A stretch of 64,000 bases of DNA from Eutreptiella sp. 'Long Island Sound 2002' (Eukaryota > Euglenozoa > Euglenophyceae > Eutreptiales > Eutreptiaceae): assembly GCA_964036045.1 (NCBI GenBank), contig OZ038379.1, forward strand, positions 116,277,604-116,341,603, in the 5' to 3' direction. The notes beneath the pieces are model-generated. The model made no database searches, was not told the origin of the DNA, and was given only the letters and a program-made list of their open reading frames with translations. Both the position numbers and the translations under genes were made by a program. The first letter of the stretch is position 1, and every line of letters begins with the position of its first letter. Below, in pieces: positions 54,733 to 61,370 of the stretch.

Positions 54733-56458
54733 ATGCAGCGGCCCTTTGAGCAGCTGGCGCCCTCAAACTACCGCGACAGGCGCGCGCGGCTGGCACGCCT
54801 TCGCGAAGTCGTGGGGGAGATTTTGGGGCCACATTGGGAAGTACACGTCAAACCCGGCCGCCGCCGCATCCACCCCGTTTGCGGGGAGAGCAAACCCCCC
54901 ACCCCCGATTTGGAGCTGTTGGCCGCGGCCATTCTGTGGGAGAGCTGCAAAAATGGCGACAGCTTCCGCAAACTGCAGTACAGCCGGGCACACAGCCAAT
55001 GGAAGTGCCCATGGGGAACCCTGATGCAGGTGCGAAAGGCATTGTCCGCCCCCCGTGTCACGGAGGTCCATTTTCAGACGGACGAGGACAATGACATTTT
55101 TGGGGCCGCATGCAATCTGTGGCAGAAACTGCAGGTATTTTCACCCTGCACCAAAGCGTTTCCCGGCGACCGTTCACGGTGACCCGTTACACACGGCCTG
55201 TTTTCTGGCATAGGTGATGTGGCACCGTGACGGCCCCACGTTCCTGACGGACAACGTGTGGGTGGGCATCTCCTTCGACGGGACAAAGCTCTGGCAGGCC
55301 TCCTTCGTGCATTTTGCCGTTGGAGACCTGGGGAGTCATATGCCCTTGGGCTCTTGGATCTTGCTGCGCGGATCCGAGAAGAAGGCCATCATTTCCCAAT
55401 TGGCCGAGGTCTATGACCTGAACGCGGACATCACCGAGGTGGCGCAGCAGCAAATCCCCGATAAAGGGGGTTATACCTGCGTAAGGTGATTTGTTTTTTT
55501 ATAGCAGACACCAAGGCGCAGGTCATTTTGGGGGGTTGCTCCTCCTTCACGGCCAAAAACCCCGCAGCCACCGTTTGTTGGCTGTGTGGGAAAAATCGCC
55601 CAGCGGCCCCCCGACTATGGGCTGCATGGTGTGCACCGGCAAGTGCACAATGGGCTTTCAGCCCTTGTGAACAGCCTCCACACGGTGCATCGGTGGAAAA
55701 GGGGAAAGGCCGTGAGGTGGGTGCAATGGTTCCTGGATCCCATTCGGATCCAGGCACGGACCGCCACCGGGGTGGCGTTGGAAGAGGAGAGGAAGGATAA
55801 GAAGAAGGTGCCCCTGAAAATCGAGCAGACGGCGGCTGCCGAGTGGGTGAAGAGTGAGGGATGGGACACCATGTGTGACCATCTGGAGGGGGAGGGCCTC
55901 CTGCAGCATGTCGTTGACATGGGGGGGGTCCAGGTGTCCTGGACGGACGCCTTCCGGCAATGGGGAAAATCCCTGTTGGCAACAAGCGATGTCGTCTGGA
56001 AATCCGGACCATTGCAGTTGCCCGACATGAAAATTCTGCGAACAGAATTGAAAAAAATGGGGGAGGCCCATAAGGCCTGTGAAATGAACGTCACCCTGTG
56101 GGCCCATCTGTGGATTGACCACCTGTTGGGATGGGCCCGCAGGTGGGGGCACATTGCCATTTTTGCCGCCTTCAAAGGAGAGGGGCGGCACGAAGCCCTG
56201 AAATGTGAAATCTCAAAGCGCAGCTTTCGAGGTGGAAGTAAAGGCGGCCGGGTGTCCAGACTGCGGGGGGCCAGAGTGCGGGTGAAGGGGGGCAAGGGGG
56301 ATCGCACGCGGAAGGGCTGGGGGGAAGTGATCCGCTCAGATAATCTGGACTGGGGGTTATATAATAAAAAATTTTCGGTTTGGGAGTCGTCGTGGACGAA
56401 GCAAAGGGGGTACATAGAGAATAAGGGGGTCTTCGTCCAGGCTGAACAAGGCATGTGA
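54733..56458 (+). pseudogene. CxxC protein (possible transposase), copy 2, complete 5' end
   Basis: Exon 1 from ATG 54,733: MQRPFEQLAPSNYRDRRARL, a basic block GRRRIHPVCGESK, and FQTDEDNDIFGAACNLWQKL. A phase-0 intron 55,135-55,213 (GTATTT to GGCATAG) leads to VMWHRDGPTFLTDNVWVGIS. A 41-bp intron fits at 55,481-55,521. In the last exon a 92-bp deletion right after CWLCGKN removes the EFGCGMGVIVEEWLWAG part and shifts the frame; the rest, from RPPDYGLHGVHRQ, matches copy 1. Neither copy is complete, but together they show the layout of the ancestral gene. A transposase role is inferred from layout and position only. Confidence 0.55.
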
Positions 56459-56642
56459 CCTCTATATATGATTTATATGATTGATTTGACAGCTTCTTGC
56501 ACATTCGCAGTCTTTTGCACATTAATCAAAAAAAGATGGAACAATGCTTTCTTTGTGCCAAGTGTGCAAGGGCACGTGAGGGACAGATTTTCCAGTGACA
56601 ATAATGGTATGCAAGTCGATGGTTTGATCGGTGGGGGGACAT

Positions 56643-56760
56643 TTGGCGCGCGCCAAGTCGCAAGTTGGCGCGCCAAGTCCGGACTTGGCGCGCGCCAACT
56701 TCCCAGTTGGCGCGCGCCAAGTCCGGACTTGGCGCGCCAACTTGCGACTTGGCGCGCCAA
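56643..56760. repeat. palindrome array near the right end, six units, itself an inverted repeat
   Basis: Six units with spacers GTCGCAAG, GTCCGGAC, CTTCCCAG, GTCCGGAC, CTTGCGAC. The outer spacers are complements of each other and GTCCGGAC is self-complementary, so the 118-bp array is nearly one large palindrome around 56,703. Copy 1 has a single 12-mer here (47,592-47,603). Confidence 0.95.
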
Positions 56761-57002
56761 CTTGTGAATTTGCGCGAGCCCAGGCCCGGGAAGCCAACTT
56801 TGGGACTTTTGTACCGTGTAGGAGTGTTTTCAGCACGAGAGGGGCATGAAACCCGGGTTTTTTCAGGGTAAGAAGTTTCCATTTACACCAAAAAGGAGGA
56901 AAAAATCCCTAGGTAGCCAGTGTAACAACATGATAGACACCCGCCATGATTTGGTTGCATTCCGAAGCAAGTTGGCGAATGTCTCTTGGCTTCGTAGTTA
57001 CT

Positions 57003-57540
57003 TGTATTCATCAATACATGGTCTTCACACTTTTTTATGATAGTGTTCATTCCATCGTATTGTGCGTGTCGATCCTCTTGTTGTTCAATGGAATTTTCAA
57101 CTCCATCAATTGTGAGAAAAATGCATAAAATAGGGTATGCAAGGGTCGCAAGGGTTTAAAAATCAATGGTAGGTGTTTGACATACATTTTGTGAAATGTT
57201 TGTCATGGTTTTGGAAATATGAAACCACATGAGGTGCCACTAAATGGGAATTAGACATGGTGGAAAGTAGTTGTTCAATTGAAATCTATGGTATTCAATT
57301 GAGTAGACTTGTTTGATTGAGTTGAGTAGAACGGTTTTGACCTTAAAACGATAATCTAGGGGTTACGTGTATAAATAAGATAGGTTTCTCTTTTCCGACA
57401 ACCTGCCTAATGCATTGCGCTGTAGTACATTAATCTGACACAAATGAACGCCTTTACGCGAGGCCTCGCGCAAAGAATGGACACAAAATAATACTTTTCC
57501 GTGTATGACCCATGGGACGTGTCATTTCTACGACAATATT
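57003..57540. other. right part of the outer element
   Basis: Contains TTCAATTGAA words (57,273-57,300), the right inverted-repeat arm and the CGCGAGGCCTCGCG palindrome at 57,457-57,470. No coding frame. Confidence 0.5.
57318..57361 (-). repeat. right arm of the 44-bp inverted repeat pair
   Basis: Its complement begins CCTAGATTATCGTTTTAAGG and ends ACTCAACTCAA, matching 36,821-36,864. The intervening 20 kb is mostly made of later insertions. Confidence 0.65.
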
Positions 57541-57689
57541 TATTCCATGGTACTGGTTCGCGGCGGTCCAGACATATCCATCAAAATAATTATCATTTGA
57601 TGCTTTCCGAAACCTGTCGTTTTCCTACCTTTTCTGTTGTTTTTGACCCTGCAACTTGAGCCGCCTAAGAACTGTTTCCCTGCATCGAT

Positions 57690-59548
57690 AAATCCACCTT
57701 CTTCCACAGTCGAGTACCCTTTTGCGGATACATCGTCAATAAAGATGAGGTACACATCTACCCCGAAAAGATCAAGGTCATTCAAGGTTGGCCTCCGCCC
57801 CCCACGGTTCATGAAGTTCGACAATTTATCGGGTTGTGTGGATTTTACCAGCAGTTCGTCGAAGGATTCCAAGCTGTAGCAGCCCCTCCGACCGCGATGT
57901 TTAAGTCAGATTTCGAGTGGGAGTGGACAGCTGTGCACCAAGCTTCCTTCGACAAGCCGAAGCAAGCCATGATCAATGCGACACATTTCAGTGCCATCGA
58001 CCCCCGACAGCAGTATCACTTGTACACGGATGCTTCGAAAGATTGCGTGGGGGCCACGCTCGCGCAGCGATGTGCGCATGGGAAGTACAAGGGACATCTT
58101 CGACCTATTGCCTTTATGTCGCGGAAGATGCAATCTGCTGAAACTCGATACCCTATTCGAGAACAGGAGTTGTTGGGCATCGTGCTAGCTTTGAAGCAGT
58201 GGTTTCATCTACTTTGAGGACCACAGCAGGGGCATGTGCACACCGACCACGAAAGCCTTCGTTATCTTCATATATGTCCTCGATTACTGACACCACCACA
58301 AGCACGTTGGAACCAGTTCCTCGAGGAGTACAACCTCACATTGTGGTACGTACCGGGTCTCGAGAATCCAGCAGCGGACGCCTGTTCCCGCCTGACTTCG
58401 CGACAGTTGATGGACATGGAGAATGCTACACGTACACGGGTGTTCGTGGTACCTTTCGTGGTACCAAAATGGTCGAGAACTGGGTTTCCCTTGAAGGGGA
58501 ACCTGTCGATGCGTTCCTACATGTGCTCGAGGACTCCTTCTCGCATGATGAAGTGTGGCCCCAGCCATACGACCGCCTCTACGCATCACTTCGAAGCGGA
58601 CGCTCCATGGGAAAGAGACCTGATGTTGACGAAGACGCAGAACAAGCCCACCAATTCGACACTGAACCAGCCTTCGAGCCGGAGGACCTGGAGCCACTGC
58701 CGTCCAACGAGGCGTTGGCTGAGGATTCACACCAGTCTGAAGTACATCTGGGCGATGCTGGCAATGAGGTACCAGACATGTCGACCGACCCCGACGACCT
58801 TCCTGACATAGACATGAACCGCCCCCTTCGAGTCACTTTTGGCAAAGAACTTCGATATGCCCCCACCTTGACGGAACTGATCCGCTGTTGACGCCACCGA
58901 GACGGTACACTACAGCCAGTTCCCTTGCCTGGAGTTGGACCGAACACACCGTACCCGTCGAGTCTTAAAGGTACACACCGTCGAGTACACCGACACTATC
59001 AGTGTAAGGATTTGACTTCGACAGCTGTGTGGGCAGCAGCCTATCGAGAAGACCCACGTACGAGACACATCTACGAAGTCGCGGTTTGAAGCCCTACAGC
59101 ACGACACCAACTCCGAGACGCCAAGTTGTCCTTCGATGATGGCAAGTTCTTCCATTTGTCGACAATGGGCAAGTGTGTGCTTGTCCCTCGAACGCTCGTT
59201 ACCTCGAGTCTGGCCATGTATCACGAGTCGGAGGTGTACGGCCACTCGGGAGTACTTCGAACCATGGCGCTGATTAAGCGCGATCACGTTTGTTCGCACC
59301 TTCGACACTACATTGAACATTACATTTTGAGCTGCGATGTGTGGCAAACGGCTAAGTCACGGCATGTCGACACCACCAGACAGCCCACGCCCTTGCCGGT
59401 GCCCGATACCAAGTGGCATAGTGTGGCCCTCGATTGGGTTTCAGGATTGCCGTCGACCACCAGAGGCCATGATGCTATCATGACTCTGGTTGATCGATTC
59501 TCCAAACGTGGAATGTTCATCCCTTGCCGCTGGGATGCAGCGTTCTAG
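57690..59548 (+). pseudogene. truncated Ty3/Gypsy pol: RT end, RNase H, start of integrase
   Basis: From about 57,690 the frame gives FCGYIVNKDEVHIYPEKIKV and RQFIGLCGFYQQFVEGFQ (RT connection), then RNase H with HLYTDASKDCVGATLAQR, EQELLGIVLALKQW and HTDHESLRYL after an in-frame TGA at 58,215. LWYVPGLENPAADACSRL ends RNase H. After a frame change the linker is acidic. Integrase begins near 59,126 with a zinc domain whose second Cys is Trp (SCDVWQT), and the first catalytic Asp (VALDWVSGLP). It is cut at 59,548, where unrelated DNA begins. It differs from the 1-8.2 kb element and has lower GC. Confidence 0.85.
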
Positions 59549-59710
59549 GGCGTGGTGCGGAACCCCCCCCAATTTTGGGTGTTGTTAATATGGTTGGAAC
59601 CCGGAATTTCACATGTTACATGGGTGCACTATGATGCAACAATGTGCCTTGCATGTTTCGTTTGCTCGATATTGCCCGTTTGACACCTTTTGCGATTTGA
59701 TCTTTGTGTG

Positions 59711-59860
59711 CTCTAACTAGTTAGAACGGGGTTAGAACGGGGTTAGAGCACGAGTTATCGCGTGGGTTATCGCGCGATAACCTCGTTATCGCGGGGGTTA
59801 TCGCGGGGGTTATCGCGCGATAACTAGTTATCGCGCGAGTTATCGCTTAGGTTATCGCGC
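59711..59860. repeat. TTATCGCGCGATAA-type palindrome cluster
   Basis: Perfect GTTATCGCGCGATAAC units (near 59,767 and 59,812) are mixed with half units GTTATCGCG and with AGAACGGGGTT repeats. It lies directly upstream of the 59,922 start, as the TTGGCGCG arrays lie upstream of the oxygenase in the TIR family. Confidence 0.85.
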
Positions 59861-59921
59861 TTCATTTTATGTTTCCCCTTTTTGCTTCAAATTAGCTCTC
59901 AAAGCTTTCATATTCTTTGTA

Positions 59922-61025
59922 ATGGCCCTTGCTGCTGCCCACGCTTGGTGCGAACACCATCAAAAGCTCCTTGGGCTCCGTCGCCTTGGCGGTCCCGAGG
60001 GGTTTACGATGGGTGACGCAAACGTGAGGCGCCCTGTGGCGACCCGCTTTGAACATGGTGTGGACTTTGGACTCCTTGTCCATAAGTCCCCCTTCATGGC
60101 CGACCAGAGAGACCCCCTTGTTCTCAGCAACTACATCTTCGAGTTGCTAGAGGTAAATCCAGGGGTTGCTGGATTCTTGATTCAGCTGCATCCCGAGGAT
60201 GTGGACGCGGTGGTGGAGTCCGTCACCGCCCATGCCGAGAAGGGTGCGGGGACGAAGACGACCCTTTATGTGGGTCAGGAGGAGGAGGAGGAGGAAGTGG
60301 AGGAGGAGGAGGATGCGGGGGGGAAGGAGAAGCCCCACCGCCCCCTCATGATTAGTCTAAGTGTGCAGAAGGGAACGATCCGACCCGGTAAGGGGAAAGG
60401 GAAGTCGGATGGATGGTTCCCCCAAACCCTCACCCACAACACCTGCCGGGTCTGCACTGACGACCCCGAAAACAAGCTCCCCATGCACTCCCTTTGCCCC
60501 ACAAGGGAGTGGGAGCGTGAGTGGTATGGGGTCACCACTCCCAACATTATTTCGGGGCGGGGGGTGTTTCTTTTTCCTTTTGGGGCAACCCCCCCCCTTA
60601 TTGGGGAGGCGGAGGAGGTGGTTGCCGCCGAGCCCTTGGGGGCCTTTAATAGGGACCCCAATCACCTTGTGCTCACTGTGGGGGGAACGCTGGTGGTCAA
60701 CCACCTCCGGGACCACGATTTTTTGAGTGATGTGCAGCTGCAAAGTCTTTTGGATGATCTGGATAGGGTGCCTCTCTCAGAGAAGGCACCCATTTTCAAT
60801 GAGAACCCCCCCATTTCATGTCGGCAGGCCCCAAGATTCTGGGACCCGCCGCACATTGTATGGCAACTATGGGGGTGCCAATCACCACAAGCACAACCCC
60901 CACAAGCTCCATGATCTGCCAGTCCTCAAAAGGGTGGCAGATCGTGTGCTGGAGACGGCGAAGAAGACTGTGGTGGGGGGTTTCGGATGGAGCTTTACCT
61001 GTGTACCCTTCGTGAACCGGCCGTT
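59922..61025 (+). pseudogene. gene resembling the N-terminal half of an AlkB-type 2OG oxygenase, truncated
   Basis: ATG 59,922 opens MALAAAHAWCEHHQKLLGLR. A Glu-rich stretch (near 60,283-60,330) and a zinc-like cluster (CRVCTDD then HSLC) follow. The last third reads VVNHLRDHDFLSDVQLQSLL, then after a frame shift near 60,850 RRTLYGNYGGANHHKHNPHK, LPVLKRVADRVLETAKK and FGWSFT. AlkB-family proteins show this order: a loop with FLS and LL, a PRxTxxYG motif, a WxxxLxxIxxxV helix, then FNxxLxNxY. The HxD and distal His would come next, but the sequence stops at palindromic DNA from 61,034. The match is by motif order only. Confidence 0.4.
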
Positions 61026-61036
61026 TGAATCCGAGA

Positions 61037-61322
61037 TTCACGGTACCGTGAATTTCACCCAATTTTGCTGTGTTTTGCTCGTAACTTGGTGCTATCGTGT
61101 GCTTTTGTCGTGCTACCTTCGCCCAAAGTAAGATGCAACAAATAGGTGCAATTTAGAGGTTTAAAGTCCCCGCATGGTTTAACAGATTTGGTGAGATTCA
61201 CGTGAATGTGAGATTCACACACCTAAATTCACGCAGAAATTCACGCTAGATTCACAGATTCACAGTATGTGAAATTCGTACGAATTTCGTACGAATTTCG
61301 TACGAATTTCGTACGAATTTAC
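61037..61322. repeat. palindromes upstream of the 61,371 gene
   Basis: TTCACGGTACCGTGAA at 61,037-61,052, several GATTCAC/GTGAATC words (61,190-61,262), and four TTCGTACGAA units at 11-bp period (about 61,274-61,318). Confidence 0.9.
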
Positions 61323-61370
61323 CCTCATTTCCACTGTTTCGCTTTCCCACAGCTCTCAAACTCTTTGACA

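Larger units (their letters stand above)
50279..57002 (+). mobile_element. oxygenase-carrying TIR transposon, copy 2 (longer copy)
   Basis: Same inverted ends as copy 1 (TGTAACTACGAAG at left; right end complement with one differing terminal base). TG flanks both ends (50,277-50,278 and 57,003-57,004). At 6,724 bp it keeps the 2,020-bp block missing from copy 1 but has two deletions of its own: 161 bp removing the HxD part of the oxygenase, and 92 bp in the CxxC exon. Order: array, oxygenase, array in an intron, oxygenase C-terminal exon, array, CxxC gene, array, right end. All noncoding gaps hold palindromes. Confidence 0.85.

Noticed and set aside
50509-56760. CRISPR array
   Set aside because: Short palindromes with fixed 8-nt spacers look regular, but the spacers are too short, the host is eukaryotic and no Cas gene is present.
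45689-56871. ORFs reading WRAP/LARAK/GAPT repeats
   Set aside because: These frames, on both strands, are only translations of the TTGGCGCG palindrome arrays.
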